Source: Symbiodinium natans (lineage: Eukaryota; Sar; Dinophyceae; Suessiales; Symbiodiniaceae). Taken from it: 64,000 nt of DNA. The notes below the pieces were generated by a model. It ran no database searches, had not been told where the DNA came from, and saw only the letters and a list, made by a program, of their open reading frames with translations. A program made the position numbers and the translations under genes. This document shows positions 1 through 12,119 of the stretch, piece by piece; position 1 is the first letter of the stretch, and every line of letters begins with the position of its first letter. The stretch covers positions 186,001 through 250,000 of the forward strand of contig CAJNDS010002395.1 in NCBI GenBank assembly GCA_905221605.1, in the 5' to 3' direction.

Positions 1-231
1 TCCTTGCCATGGCAAGGAAAAAGCTCCAAAGCTCCAAAGGCGGAAAGCTTGGCCTCGGTTTGAAGATGGCCATATGCCTTCCAGCGACAAGGCTCAGCTG
101 GATCCCTCAAAAGGAGGGTTTCGGGTTTAGGGTGCAAACGTGTTGCAGAGGCTGGGATTGCCTTCCAGACCCCTGCAAAAGCGGCCAGGCCAAGTGCAGG
201 GGATTTCGATGGAAAGAACTCGGCTGGACAG

Positions 232-604
232 CTAGATCGTATGACGGAACAAGGTGTCAAGTGATTCTAAGGATACATCCTTGAACTCCAGGAAGCCCTT
301 GTATGCCTTCTCGGCATCTGCACCATTGACCAATGGCTTCATGCACGCGGGCACGCCAGGGTCAGTGATGTCCTTCATGGCATTGTTCGCGAAGTCGTAG
401 GAAGCATCACCAAGCTTCTTTGCTGCATCGCCAATTTCGTGGGCGAAAGCCGCCGGAGCCATCATCATGCTGCGGACGCAGCTGCCACGGGCGCATGTTT
501 TCTTAGGGGCCCGGGCACAAGACTCACTCAAGATGTTGCAACAGTTGTACAAAGGCGACCAGCGCAGCAACCACGCTCAAGACTTTCCTCGAAGAAGGTG
601 GCAT
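232..604 (-). pseudogene. PCP: Peridinin-chlorophyll a-protein (PCP) remnant, frameshifted and internally deleted
   Basis: PCP is the soluble thylakoid-lumen antenna that binds peridinin and chlorophyll a; it occurs only in dinoflagellates. An ATG at 604-602 opens a leader with a hydrophobic core (KVLSVVAALVAFVQLL), which stops at a TGA at 526-524. In another frame the transit-peptide end SMMMAPAAFA is followed at once by the mature start EIGDAAKKLGDASY. After SYDFA the frame jumps near position 387 to NAMKDITDPGVPACMKPLVN and GADAEKAYKGFLEFKDV, which belongs to the end of the first PCP domain. From memory of the family, about 90 residues are missing between, including most of the pigment-binding helices, and the second domain is absent. 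The last 13 residues before the stop at 234-232 look unrelated to PCP. The frame change between leader and mature part needs a one-base shift or an intron; PCP genes I know are intronless. A dead tandem-array copy is the simplest reading. Confidence 0.88.
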
Positions 605-689
605 GGTTCCAAGGCAAAGTAGCGCAGCTCCTCGAAGACGATGCCACCGGAACGTCGCGCCTGACTCGTCTTCTCGCTTAGAGCAGGCC

Positions 690-811
690 TGAGCTCTCAA
701 AGCGGAGGGGGGGTTCGTCTCCAAGTTGCTCTTGTTCACGGTCTCCTGGAGATTCTCCAAGTCTTGGAGGACCACAAGCTCTTCCTCCAGCTCGCGTGCA
801 TCGCGGATCTG
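690..811 (-). CDS. Candidate exon, acidic coiled-coil-like segment of unknown gene
   Basis: The frame starting after an AAG acceptor at 812 reads QIRDARELEEELVVLQDLEN and continues LQETVNKSNLETN. It is leucine- and glutamate-rich with heptad-like spacing, so it could form a coiled coil. The frame stays open into the PCP leader region, but nothing in PCP resembles it, so it may be the 3' exon of an upstream gene on the same strand. Its end is not defined. I do not recognise the family. Confidence 0.3.
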
Positions 812-834
812 CTTCGGCGAGACCCTTGAGGAAG

Positions 835-1759
835 CCGAGGAGTTCGCCTCTCACGACCAGGGCATACCAGGGCTTATGGCGTCCAAGGCGCTTGCGTTCT
901 CTTGCCGTCTTTCTGATCTCTCGTTTGAAGTTTTTGGCGGGGGAAACGGGCGGCGCTTGCCTTGAGTGGGGTAGTCGGAAACATGCAAAACCAGAACTTT
1001 GGGCTCAGGTGTTTTGGCGAGCCATACTTTGTGGCTTGACAGTGCTCAGGGTCCCATACAGTGGAGGTGCACACGACCAAGATGTCAAGCAAACGTGACT
1101 CTGAAGTCAAAACTTAGAACTGGCCATCCCGACACCTAATACTACAGTGTGTTGGGACCTTCCACACACAATGGCAAAATGGCCTAACACCCAAAGCCGA
1201 GACCCCAACATGTGGCGGTTGATCGCATTATGGGCCCCCGTTGTGTTCTTGAAGTGCATACAGGTTGCAAGGGCTTTCAGGGGTCTGCGGGTGTACCGGC
1301 AACGGCTACGCCTGCAAGTAAACGGAGACTTCATGACCTCAGGGTTTGAGAAGGGGATCGGTAAACCTGCGGAATACCCTAGTGCTGAGAGCTCTGCCGA
1401 AAGGCCCTTCCAGTGATCCTTCTTGCCGCCTGTTACTATATGACTATATGCCGCCCCTCTTTCCCAAGCCGAGACAGGGTGCCCGGAAGGGTGTCGGTGT
1501 GCGCCTTGAACTGGGAGTCTGCCAACCTTCGAGCCCCAGCAGGTGGACTCTAACGGTAGGAACACGTGAAACATTAGCATTCCTGGCAAATGCTGTAGTC
1601 ACAATGCAACTATCATGGGCCTCGGATGAAATTAGGAATATACCCCCCTCGCGATCCCCTCGTCGCAACATTTGCATGCTAGTACCGTCGTCCCCGCAAG
1701 CAGAGAAGCACCGATGTGCCAGCCCCTGCCTACAACGCTTTTTTGCAGGGCATGGCGTG
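835..1759. other. No supported gene
   Basis: Both strands carry open frames of up to 160 codons, but none shows a recognisable motif or a consistent splice pattern, and overlapping frames on the two strands look equally plausible. I see no repeat array in this stretch. Confidence 0.5.
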
Positions 1760-2704
1760 TCAAGGAATTCCTTCTAGATTGCTTGCTCTTACCATGATCG
1801 TAGCTCCGTTGCGCCGTTTCAAGGACCAAGCACCTCTCCACAAGTGGTAGGAGGTGAGTACACCTTCGATGCCGTTGAGGTGCATCGCCGGAAGGGCGCG
1901 GGTGCGGACACATTGCCCCTTCGCAAAGTTGCCCGCCCTGCAGCGGAGCAGCTTCCGAAGCAACCACATTAGCAAAAATGCCACGGCACACTGCCAGGAA
2001 TTGATGGTTTTGCACGACTCCGTTACAATCTGGCGGGCTGCCGCTACCGCCGACGACGCTGTGGAGACTGCAGCGGTCAGGTGTAGCTGAAGCTCTCTGC
2101 TTTGTGGCGGCTCGGCCTTGGTCCTTTGAGCTGCTTGCCGCAGCTCTTTATAATCACTCTCGAGCTGACTCAAAAAGGCCCGAAATTGCTTCTCTGCAGG
2201 ATCCCTGACATCTGCTCTCATGTGCTTCACTGGGTCTGCTGATCCATCATATCGGCAGTGGGCAAGCTCGTGCAGCAATGTATGAACCACTCTGTTCCGT
2301 GGTAGCAGTTGATTACCCGGAGGATCGCGCAACCTGAGTGCGATGTAGGCAGAACCTCGGGCAGATGGTCCATACCCATCTAATGTCATTATGTCATTGT
2401 AGCCCTCCAAGACTTCAAACTGGGTCGCCTGCCTGTCGTACTTGTACCGAGGATCATGAGGACCCAATTCCTTGAGACAGCCGGTGCGTAAGTGGTGCCG
2501 TTGCATCAACTTTGACAAAGCTGGGTCCCTGCCGATGTCCTTTAGCATGTCATAGGCCCTCTCATCTGCTGCATCTGTTGAGTCCGGCCATGCTTCACGC
2601 ACACTTCGGTGGTCAGCACGTAAGCCAGCAAATCCTGTCCAAAAATAGTCGTACACGAGGATCGCCGCGATGAGGAAGGCCGCTCCAAGCAGCAAGGCTT
2701 TCAT
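1760..2704 (-). CDS. WLM-like (Wss1-type) zinc metalloprotease, intronless, membrane-anchored
   Basis: This is a 314-residue frame from the ATG at 2704-2702. Residues 2-21 (ALLLGAAFLIAAILVYDYFW) are a strong membrane anchor or signal-anchor, which is why I prefer this start over an in-frame start 21 codons upstream. The catalytic core has the order seen in WLM proteases: GYNDIMTLDGYG, then IALRLR at residues 121-126, then a loop LLPRNRV and the zinc site HTLLHELAH with HELAH at 145-149. Further on, F174-Y185 (FRAFLSQLESDY) matches the F..L...L..DY region that follows the zinc site in WLM domains. The third metal ligand of the family, usually in an H-G-P-H-D context, is not obvious; the stretch after HELAH reads CRYDGSADP. 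A second hydrophobic segment lies at 237-253 (WQCAVAFLLMWLLRKLL). WLM proteases act on SUMO- or DNA-protein adducts, but the membrane anchor makes that substrate uncertain here. It has no introns, unlike its LHC neighbour. Confidence 0.68.
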   Translation of the reverse strand: MKALLLGAAFLIAAILVYDYFWTGFAGLRADHRSVREAWPDSTDAADERAYDMLKDIGRDPALSKLMQRHHLRTGCLKELGPHDPRYKYDRQATQFEVLEGYNDIMTLDGYGPSARGSAYIALRLRDPPGNQLLPRNRVVHTLLHELAHCRYDGSADPVKHMRADVRDPAEKQFRAFLSQLESDYKELRQAAQRTKAEPPQSRELQLHLTAAVSTASSAVAAARQIVTESCKTINSWQCAVAFLLMWLLRKLLRCRAGNFAKGQCVRTRALPAMHLNGIEGVLTSYHLWRGAWSLKRRNGATIMVRASNLEGIP

Positions 2705-2767
2705 GTCTAGACTTGGCACACCAACCCGAGACACCCCAGACACAGGCACTTGACCGGCACGTGTCAA

Positions 2768-3471
2768 AGTGGCTGGGGTGCCATGGCTTGAGCTTGTGCC
2801 GAGTGTCAGTAAAGTGATGTGGAAAGCCCTAAGAAAACCGACTTAAGCCCAGACTAAACCGATACCGCAAGCCTGGAAACCCTAGATTAGAATCAAGAAG
2901 CCCAAAAGTACTCGGGCTTCAAAACCCGAAGCGCCGCACGAAAGCAGTCGCGTCTGAAAATCCAAGAAGCAGGCTCGGCGGCTGGTTCCGGGGCTCCGTC
3001 TTTGGCTTGGAGAACATGGCCCGAGAAAAGGGGCCAAGATTTCTTGCTGCGAGGGGATTCCGGGGCTGTTCTGGACTGTTAGCTGTGAGTGTCTTCGGGG
3101 TCATCGGACGCTTCGGGGCTTGTTCATATACCTCCGCGCAAAACCCCCGAAAACAGAACAGATAAAGAGTCTTGGTGGAAAAGTCAGAAACTCTGCTTGG
3201 TGGAAGCTTGAGAACGGACGGCGAAGATGCGAGCGGTTGCGTTCACAACAACCGTCCGGGAAACAATAAACCGCCTAAACCCCGAACCATCCAAACCATT
3301 AAATCCTCAGCCAAGGGGTTGCTGCCGCAAGCTACAAGTGTGGGGCTGTTCTCGGTTCACAGATTGAGCAAAGGTAAAAGATTAAAGTGGTTGAGTGCGT
3401 CTTTGACAGAGCGATCTATCCACACTCATGAAGGGTCTAAGCGTGTAAACAGAGAACATTGGCTCATGACC
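2768..3471. other. No supported gene; region upstream of the metalloprotease
   Basis: The stretch is rich in CCCTAAA/CCCGAAA-like words and has no convincing open frame. The sequence just upstream of the metalloprotease start contains GCTCAAG, the last seven bases of the dinoflagellate spliced leader, but the rest of the leader does not match. Confidence 0.4.
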
Positions 3472-3768
3472 TCATGTTCCTTGGTTTCCTGGCACATGAA
3501 AGCTAGCTAAGCTCAGCTTACACCATTGGCGAGTCTCGTCAGCTTCACACATGACCAAGGCACGAGGACGCCACCTATAGGACCTATAGCGTGCGATTGG
3601 AGCTTCGGGATACTGCGGCTTTCGAGTTTCAGCTGCACGTCGATGCTCGACCGAATTTGTTGCACGGTGACCTTTTTTCTCCGCATGCGCCAAGCCTCTT
3701 AGAAGCAACTTGCCGTGCGGTGAGCGTTTGGGATGACATGTGTCTTGCGGCGCATCAACTTTGACCAA
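3472..3768 (-). CDS. Uncharacterised 98-codon open frame
   Basis: The translation is even in composition and looks protein-like, for example VDAPQDTCHPKRSPHGKLLL and YRSYRWRPRALVMCEADETR. There is no motif I can name and no homologous family I recognise. The strand agrees with the other genes of the window. It could equally be a chance open frame. Confidence 0.25.
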   Translation of the reverse strand: MVKVDAPQDTCHPKRSPHGKLLLRGLAHAEKKGHRATNSVEHRRAAETRKPQYPEAPIARYRSYRWRPRALVMCEADETRQWCKLSLASFHVPGNQGT

Positions 3769-6700
3769 GCTGTGAGTTCAGAGGGCCTTGGGATGGATTG
3801 ACTCTTCCCGAACGCGGACGTCCTCAGCGAGGAAAACGGTAAGGCCGGTGGCAGAAGAGGGGCCTGGGAAGAGTGCATAGTTGGACTGCCTAGGGTCCAT
3901 GCTTAAGATGCCCTGTTGGACTGTGCTTCATGGGATTCTGCTGACCCCTCTTCCGACCCTGTCGGCGATCGGTGCTCTCGGTCCCAAGAGTGTCTCATCA
4001 GCTGCTTCTTCGAAGCACTTCGCACACCAAGGAACCCCAGAAGATCCACAATGTCACAAGGTTTGCTGTGGCCTGAGAAGATGACGTTGCTTCATTTTTT
4101 GAACTGTTTCATCGAGTTTAAAGCCGGAAAGAAACGTAGTGGCATCGGCCGCAGCTTGAAACGGGAACGAATACGAACCGAACCGAATCGTTTTGTGAAA
4201 TCGGAACCGGCGAACCAGAACCCTAACCCGTCTGCACCGCGGAGTAGCGGAGTAGAGTCCGACTTGTTCAAAGGCTTCCCGGCCTCCACAAATTGGATTT
4301 TGTTCTAGTCCCGGTTGCGCCGCGGACAAAATTGCAAACGGCTGTGTTCTGTACAGTGTCCTCAACTTTACAACTTACTGCATACGAACTTCGACTAGCT
4401 CCCTGAAGGAAGACCGGACAGAATTGCACAGGTATATGCCAAGAATGCTGATCCAACGGTTTGTGGCTCTTCTGGGGCTCATGGGCCAACAAGCCACGAG
4501 CATCCTCGGATAATGTCGGCAATTGGGGGGGGGGGGGGGCGCTCTCTCTTCGAGCAGCCGCAAATTCCAAACAATTACTATTCAGGCATGGCTCAAGAGT
4601 TGCCTCTCCCGCTTCGAGCAATGTACCAAAAAATCTCAAGAAGTCGCAAAAGCCTGAAGGGTCACTGAACTCTTGAGACATTCCCCTCACAGCTCAACAC
4701 ATCCAAACTGAAAACACCCCGGCTCTTCATTGCAGTGCTATGCTGCTATGCTGCTATGCTGGCTTAAGCTGGCTTAAGCTGGGGACTCCGGGTTACACGT
4801 TGAACATGCGGTGAGCAGTTGTGCCACCCATGCTGCGTGTTCTTGAGGCAACCCGTGATGTGGCAGGTTTCACGGACTCATGGATTTGGCACAGCCACCA
4901 AAACTATTTTGGAGAGGGCTTTGAAGAGAGAGGTGGAGAAACGTGCACGAGGAAGTTTATACGAAGGGCCAAAACCACCAGACCCGCAGGAATCGGGGCA
5001 GCAGAGGGCGCGATGGAAACTGAGCCAACGGCGCTGGGTCGGTTTGGTCGGGTTCACTGCCCCGGGTTCACTGCCCCAAGCATGGATTGCATGGAAGTCA
5101 TTGACCCATTTCACACCATGGAGCATTTCGGTAATGTGCCAGTACAGTGTAGAAAACACGCATGACAAGGCGAGACAAGACACACGGGAACAAGGGGAGA
5201 GAAACGATGACGGGTCACCAGCCGTTGTCCGCCGGTTCTTATCGCACCGTGCCGGAAGAACCAATTTCACACGTCGGGGCGCAACGACATCTCGTGTGGC
5301 CAGTCGGTTGCTTAAAAACAAAGGATCGGGTACCTCTTGGCAAGGGCTCGCCTTGTCTGGAGGGTAAGGGGGGGGCACAATCTCAAGCTGACCGTTCGTC
5401 TTGGACTGAGCGATGTGCTGTCTTGAGATGCCCTGAGGGGCACAGTGGCACGATCTCGGGCATGAACGTCCCACGAAGGACAACAGGACCACCCGCAGCA
5501 TCCGAGACACCTTCTGCACATTCACGCATCCCTGTCTCGATAGCATTCGGAACCAGAGTAGATCAAACGACCCAATTAAAACAACACATCTAGCCCGAGA
5601 CTCCCTCCCTGCCAGGTCTCGCATGTCCAGTTGCTGGGTCTTGAGGACGGCACTCGCGGGATATTGTAGCAACGCTACCGTCTACATCTGGTTCTTGGGC
5701 TTTCGTCGTTCCAAGTTTTTCTACTCCCCACGGAAGTGCGAAGGCCGCGTCGCAGCTCGGATGCGCAAAGGGAAGCCATTAGCATCGGGTTGCTCGATTC
5801 ACCTGCGCAAGCAGGTGCGAGGGTTTCTGCAGCTCATGTGGTGCGGCAAATTGAAGCTTTATTTACAACAAGGGCTCGGGCTATGTTCTTTGCTTGCAGG
5901 TACCTACAGGCCCAGACCCTTCTACGCCGCTGAAGCATGACTCTGAAATTCCAACTACCGCTAAGACGTAAGAAGGGGCTTTGGCTTCAGGTCCCATGTT
6001 CTTCAAGCCTGAAGCCTGAAGCCATTGCAGCAAACCAGTCAGTAGTAGTCCAAACCCCTTTAAAGTCGCACGAAGGCGGCGTTCGGGAGTGGTGAGGGAA
6101 TGATGGCAGATGCGCTGTACAGTTAAAGTGCAGGCGCAGCGACTTGCATCCCTCGAGAAGCCCAATTGTGAGATTTGAACGAGAAGGGGGAGCTTGAATA
6201 GCTTGAGTACGTAAGAAACAATGGCACATCCCAGTGGGCCTCAGCCAGCCACCAGTCGAGGCCTGGAGAATCACGCTGGGCGTGGGGTGGCTCCAGATAT
6301 CAACGAAGTTCAGCGGTTCTACTTCTGCCCTCACATGGGCATCTTGGGTGCGAGAAAGGCGAGGCTTGGCAACATCTCCAGTTGGTGGCGACTGTTCCAT
6401 GTATCCGGATCTATGTCTGTTTCAAAGAGGGTTGAAGGTGAAAAGATAAGCTGTTCTAGTGGATCCTGTGGTCCAACAACCGGCGCCGGCATCCCCAGAT
6501 GAGTGCACCCCTCAGTGCTGCCAGGCAGCAGCTTCAAAGGGGCCGAGGCGATGTTCGTCCGCCCCCCTGAGAAGGGAGGCAGGAAGGAGACGTTTTTCGA
6601 TGTTCCTCAACTCCTGAACAACAAATGCGAAGGGTCTTGGCCTGCAAACGAAGCAGCTGCATCCGTCGACTCTGTTCCCTCTTGTCTATCCTTGCACCAC

Positions 6701-8398
6701 CCCAGCTCACATCCGCGTCTCGTCTGCTTTTGGCTGAAATTCGGGCTTTGGCTTTTACTCTTGGGGTTGGCTTACTGTAGGCCCTGGACGCAAACACATC
6801 GCAACAGCTCGGACTGCCATCGCGGAATTACTCCCTAAGCCCCTACACATCCTGAGCGCTGAAACCAGCGAGACCCTGAAAACCAACCCCTTCTCGGTCT
6901 CTAGGGGAACAGGGAGGGGTCAATGATGGAAATCAAGAGGAAGACGTCAAAACACTCTGCAACCAACATCCTAAGCATGCCCCTCCAAAAGCCCATCCAA
7001 GGCCTTGCTCCAGGTCCTTTGCCGCAAAGCGGCGCCTCAGAACAGGTGTCTCGCATGGAAGATGACTTTTGGTCTCTTGTCATACGTTTAGGTTATCAGA
7101 GATTGCCGATGATTTACATCAAGGTTTTGCTGAAGCAAGCGGGGTTTCGGACTTAGGGTTTAGAGTTACAAGGGCTTTGGTGCTCGGAGCTTCTGCCATC
7201 GAAGGCCTTAACATGTGGGACTCCCAAAAAACGAAAGTTAACTTCACAAAAAATTCAAAAACCGAATTCCTTAAAGCCCAAAAATAAGCACAACGTACAA
7301 AAACCTAAACGCCCTCAACCCTCCCGGGGGCTCCCGCCACTGCTTCCGCTGCTCCCGGGGCCGGGGAGGTGGTCTGACATGCGTGGAGTGAATGGAACAT
7401 CTCTCTTCTCCTGCCCCTGGATTCCCATCATGCACACTCTTCACCAAGAGGGCCCCCCCCCCCCCTTCCCAACGGAAAGCCCTCTGCCGTCTGAAGTTGA
7501 CTCTATGAAGCTGGGGCCGAACAAAAAAAACATTCCGGGTTCATTCAGGGTTCTATGGGGCCAAAGAGACGTCGTCACTCTGCACTCTCAGCACCATGTT
7601 GTCAAAGCAATGAATCTCAAACCTTTGTGGAAGATCACTTGACATGCAATGGTGTAGGAGACGATTCTGCATTGGACTGTGGCCCCAGTCGCTGGAAGTC
7701 CAAAGCGCATTTGCCTAAATTGCTACCCCTGCCCGTGCAACCTTGGCGATCTTGTCGGAGCGGGCGCAGGCGGCTGCACAGGAAAAACAGGCTGAGCTCT
7801 TTAGGCTGAGGATACCTGTAGGTACGAGAGGCAAAGCGAAGCAAAGGTCCCTGCATCGACCTGGTCACTGGAGCTGGCCTAATAAACCCTCACCAAACCC
7901 TGACGACCCTGACCAGAAAGACCAGGAGGACCCTTCCCCCCAACCCCAGAAAATAAACTCCTGAACCGCAACCCCTGAACAAAGAATGGCAGAGCTTGGG
8001 GTTCAGGATTCCTGGGAACCCCCGGATTCTTACAAATCAAAGGCCCCTAATTCCCTCTAAGCCCGATGAACCTAAAGCCAATGACATCTCACCGGTGGGG
8101 GCCTGAGGCCGTATGGACACGGCCACCTGCGCCGGAGACTCCTGACCTGGAGGGCGCACCCTATTTAAGCCTATAAACAAACCTTAAATTTCATCCTAAC
8201 AGGCAGGACACAAGCTGAGCGGGGAATGCGAGGCCTCACCTTTCACACGCGCACTTCCCCTTCACGACCAAAGCAGCAAAAACATGTCTTGAACCCAACA
8301 GCCCTAATTAAAGCTTGGCCATCTGCTGACATGTTAGATAAATGAAGACGTATATATACATGTATACTCCTATACTGCTATACTGCTGAGGAGCGCCA
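3769..8398. other. Intergenic or intronic DNA without a supported gene
   Basis: I found no frame with a recognisable domain on either strand. The region has short direct repeats (TGCTATGC and CTTAAGCTGG around 4738-4790), G- or C-tracts at about 4527-4539 and 7451-7464, and scattered CCCTAAA-like words near 7270-7320 and 7980-8060. Confidence 0.5.
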
Positions 8399-8592
8399 AA
8401 GAAACACAAAAACAAACACAAACACACAAACACAAACACACAAACACAAACACACAAACACAAACACAAACACAAACACAAACACAAACACAAACACAAA
8501 CACAAACACAAACACAAACACAAACACACACACACACACACACACAGAGACACACATACACACATACACACATACAGACACACACACACACC
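8399..8592. repeat. CA/CAAACA microsatellite
   Basis: This runs from (CAAACA)n, with CACACAAACA variants, into plain (CA)n, then CACATA variants. On the minus strand it creates long C-V or F-V-F-V frames that are artefacts of the repeat. Confidence 0.95.
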
Positions 8593-9105
8593 CCTACACC
8601 TATGGCTTTGTACGACACAGCGCCCCAAGCAACATGTAATGGGAAGATCATGGAGGCCCGCGGGTCTCTCGCCTAGGCGACATTCCAAATCGCGAGCGCC
8701 TGCGTCACTCTCGCCAAGGCGATGTGCGCTCTGGACAGCACGCAAAACGTCGGACGGCCACTACATGTTGTCGCATCGCGGCAGGTGCCAAATGGCGCTT
8801 CCATACGCGACATGAAATTTCGCCTCGGTCCCGAGCAATTTGTCCGTCCGTGTCGCGAAGATGTAGGCAAGGGCCGCGCTTTTCTGCATGGAGCCTTGGA
8901 GCCTCTTGGGCGGGCTTTTCTCATCCCTAGAGGGGGGGAGAAAAACTGCGAAAAGTCGCGCTCTGAAAGTCCTTTTCGGAGATCTTGGACTGCCCTCTTG
9001 GGGGAGTCCTCTGGGGGGGGGGGGGTCCTCTGTCGATTTGCTCTTGCACAGCTGCGGGCCTGTAGTATATAGCTATTCACTGTTTCTTCACTTGCGTATA
9101 CATAT

Positions 9106-9111
9106 GACAGA

Positions 9112-9144
<33 letters not shown>

Positions 9145-9335
9145 GTGTGTGTGTGTGTATACCTATGTATGTATGTATGTATATAAGTATGTATGTATGT
9201 ATGTATGTGCGTATGTACATATGTGTGTATGTACTCGTATTTTTCTAGCGAGCACAGATGGGCTCCTAACCGGTCACCAGGTCTGTGGAAGTATGAGTAC
9301 CACATATATATATATATAAGTATATAGATATGTAT
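9106..9335. repeat. AT, GT and GTAT microsatellites
   Basis: An (AT)n run is followed by (GT)n and (GTAT)n to about 9236. After 65 bases of unique sequence a second short (AT)n run sits at 9302-9335. The array can form cruciforms. No gene is associated. Confidence 0.93.
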
Positions 9336-10890
9336 ATTGCGTACAGGAAAGTACTTATGTGGTGACTTACCCTTCCGGGAGCACGGCAACTTATTCGGCG
9401 GCTCATGCGCCGGAGCCTGGGGATTGCGCTCTGAGGGCTTTGAGGACTTTGAGGAAATTAGGGACACACTTGGCTTTTTCATAGCACCCGCTCAAGGACA
9501 AAAGGGCACATACAGGTGCCCTTAGTACTTCGACATGTTTCTTGGGGTACAAGTGATTCCTTCATAACTTCAGAACGAGAATCTAGGGCTCGCATTTCCT
9601 GTTGCACTTGGGTGCTCGGGCTACCAAAGACAGAGCACGTGGTTTCACCACGTTGGGCAGGGAACACATGTGTTTGGCGGCAAACATCGGTATTCCACGC
9701 TAGTTACCAGTATTGTCAGCGCAGTCAGCAGTCGGGTACAAGGCATAACGGATCATTCTACCCCAAACACATCCCAGCAAGCATTGAACACCTTCTGCTG
9801 AATGAGGCTCATAAAAGGGAACCTAAGTGGGGTGGTAGGGGGTGCTAGGGTTGGCCAGGGCCAGCTCAGCTGCGCGCGACGTCGTCTTCGTCACGTCGCC
9901 GGGCCTTCTCTTGCAGTGCTTTAAGGAGGCTTCGGGAGCATACTCCTTGAAAGCCTCCTTTGAAGACGTTCTTCAATAAGGCGCCCCTCTAGCAGCCCTG
10001 GGACCTCGAGTATGCTGCTGCCTGTCTGTTGCAGGACTTGCTTGAGTTCGGGCTTTCTTGTTGGGGTGTCCGCTGTTGAGCGTGGGACTCATGCCTTGGT
10101 ACGTACTCGAAAACCGTAGGATCTCGGCAAGACAAGCAAGAAACTTTCCGCAAAACGCGAAAAAGCACTAAAACCCCAGGTATGGTCCTTGAAGAGCTAC
10201 GGCCATTAGTTTCACCCTCCACGCCAAGAAGCCTCTCGTCGTACCCGGTACTTGTGGCCATGCTCTGACGGCGGACTGCCTTGGGGGAGGAGATATCGGA
10301 CTCTCTCATCAGAACCCAGCGAGGCTGGGGCATTGCGGGGGTAGGCCCAGCAAACTTTCACAGGGCGCGGCAGAGGTTGTTTATGGGACACCCACTCTGG
10401 GACCCTCCTCTAATCGCCCCTCCCCCCAAAAAATCCCGAATCGGGTATTTACAATGGAGAATGGAGACAGCCATCCTCGGCTTGACGTACCAAGAAGTAC
10501 AGGCACGAAAGCTTGTTTTTCGCTCCGACCGTGGAGTGCCGATTGGACTATGGGATCTCTAGAATCTCTAGGGACCAGCTAGAGACCCTCCCAAAACAAT
10601 CTTGGGGGTCTCTGCATGCCTGAAAGGATCGACCCTAAAATAGCCTAAACCATGCTAAAACCTCATATCCCAATTTCTAAAGCCTCTGCGGCCGGGCTGA
10701 GGCGGGCGACGCGCAGCATCGGACATTAAGGTACTCTGTGAGTTCTTGCTACAAGTAGCATGCGTTTGGACCCCGGTGAAGAAAGCCAACGAAGCAGTGC
10801 ATCGGGAGTGTGCAAGCCCTTCCAACCGAACCCGAAGTGAAGCTTCGGACCAGGAAAAGCCCCGCAACTGACAGCACTGCTCGGGCCCGC
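9336..10890. other. No supported gene
   Basis: There are several short open frames on both strands but no motif or splice-consistent exon. The sequence is of average composition, with short G-runs at 9832-9845 and a C-run near 10420. Confidence 0.45.
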
Positions 10891-10935
10891 CTGCATTTCG
10901 GAAGCGAGCTGCGTGACGTCGATGTCACCCAACCT
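10891..10935 (-). CDS. Candidate 45-nt exon of unknown gene
   Basis: An AG acceptor (GGAG|AGG) and a GC donor (ATGCAG|GCGGGC) bound exactly 15 in-frame codons reading RLGDIDVTQLASEMQ. The size and GC donor match the verified LHC exons of this window. I cannot assign a family; the neighbouring exons are not identified. Confidence 0.35.
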
Positions 10936-11196
10936 CTCCAGAAGGGGCAGGGATTCGGGCCCCTGCGGAAATCCACAAATCACGAGCTAAGGCTTTAGAG
11001 GCTCAACAAGGTGTCGGCTTCTCTCACCAGTCGAGGCACTCTACTCATCTCTACTCTAGGGCATGACTTTCAGGCTCTAGAAGAAAGCACCCTCTCGACA
11101 CCAGAAGTGCACGCCTCTCCTGCATAGCTTCAGAAGCTTCAGAATTCAGAGTCCAGCGAAGAAAGGTCGGGGGGCACTTGAAGCCCCCCTAAAGAG

Positions 11197-11460
11197 ATGC
11201 CAGGGCCCCCCACCCCCGCTGCTCCTGGCAACAGCACGGCTTCGCAGTTTCATTGTGGGAACCGGAGGGGTGGAAGGGAGCTTGCAAAGCGCACGGTTAA
11301 CGTCCTCAACGGGAGTCGTTACGGCACATCTTTTCTTGGGGAGATGGGCAGCACGGAACACGCATGCCATCTGTCCCTTTAGGGCAATTGCGACAACAGG
11401 AGTCGCAGTCAAACGTTTGAAAGAAAGCTGCAGCCATGATCTGTGGGTAGTTTTAACCGG
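11197..11460 (-). CDS. Candidate coding segment of unknown function
   Basis: A minus-strand frame reads ATPVVAIALKGQMACVFRAA and then HLPKKRCAVTTPVEDVNRAL. Composition is protein-like and free of low complexity, but exon borders are unclear and I recognise no family. Confidence 0.25.
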
Positions 11461-12119
11461 GCGATTGACAACCTCGCCCCTAAATCGGGAAAACACAAAA
11501 TACCCCCAGAATCACCGTGAAACGACCTGCGCAGTCCTGAAACCTTGGGAACTGCGTCCCCTGATCCACCTTCCCTTCCAACCCTCAACCCTGAAAGCCC
11601 TAATCACCAAGTTCATAATAAAGAATGACACCACGCACCTGTGACACGGCAGACCAGTGCCTTGGAACACAGTCACAAGCAGCTTCAAGGGTTTAAGGGC
11701 TGTTCGGGCTTGAGGATGGGGAGGGGGGAATCTGAGCAAACACCTGACGGACCCCACACCCACGAGGATGGACCCCTCTAGCTCTGCAACTGTGTACATT
11801 CGCTAGGTCTCGCATCCGCATGTGCTGCTGAATTCCAATATAAACAATGTTAATGAGGTTCTTGTACCAACTGACAAGAAGTGAATGATCTGCAACCCAA
11901 AATGTCATTTACATCGAGAAAGTCTTGAATTTACTTCGTTAAGATAGGAAGGGGAAAGATGAAAAGATGATGTGCTGGAATTTCTGGTTCATACTAGTGG
12001 GGTTTAAAGTTCAGGGTTGTTGGGGGTTTACGAGAAACCCGACTTTCTGGGCCGCCAGACTTCACGAGGAACATGGACGGGTCCCAGTCCTGTTCGCCAC
12101 GACCTGGAACCCCAGACGG

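Noticed and set aside
2770-2800. Possible relic of the dinoflagellate spliced leader upstream of the metalloprotease
   Set aside because: Only GCTCAAG matches; the remainder of the 22-base leader does not, so the match is within chance.
2502-3776. Near-identical 20-mers GCATCAACTTTGAC(A/C)AAGCTG at about 2503 and 3753
   Set aside because: One isolated pair of this length can occur by chance in 64 kb, and the flanks are unrelated.
8308-8745. Frames rich in C-V and F-V
   Set aside because: They are translations of the CA/CAAACA microsatellite.
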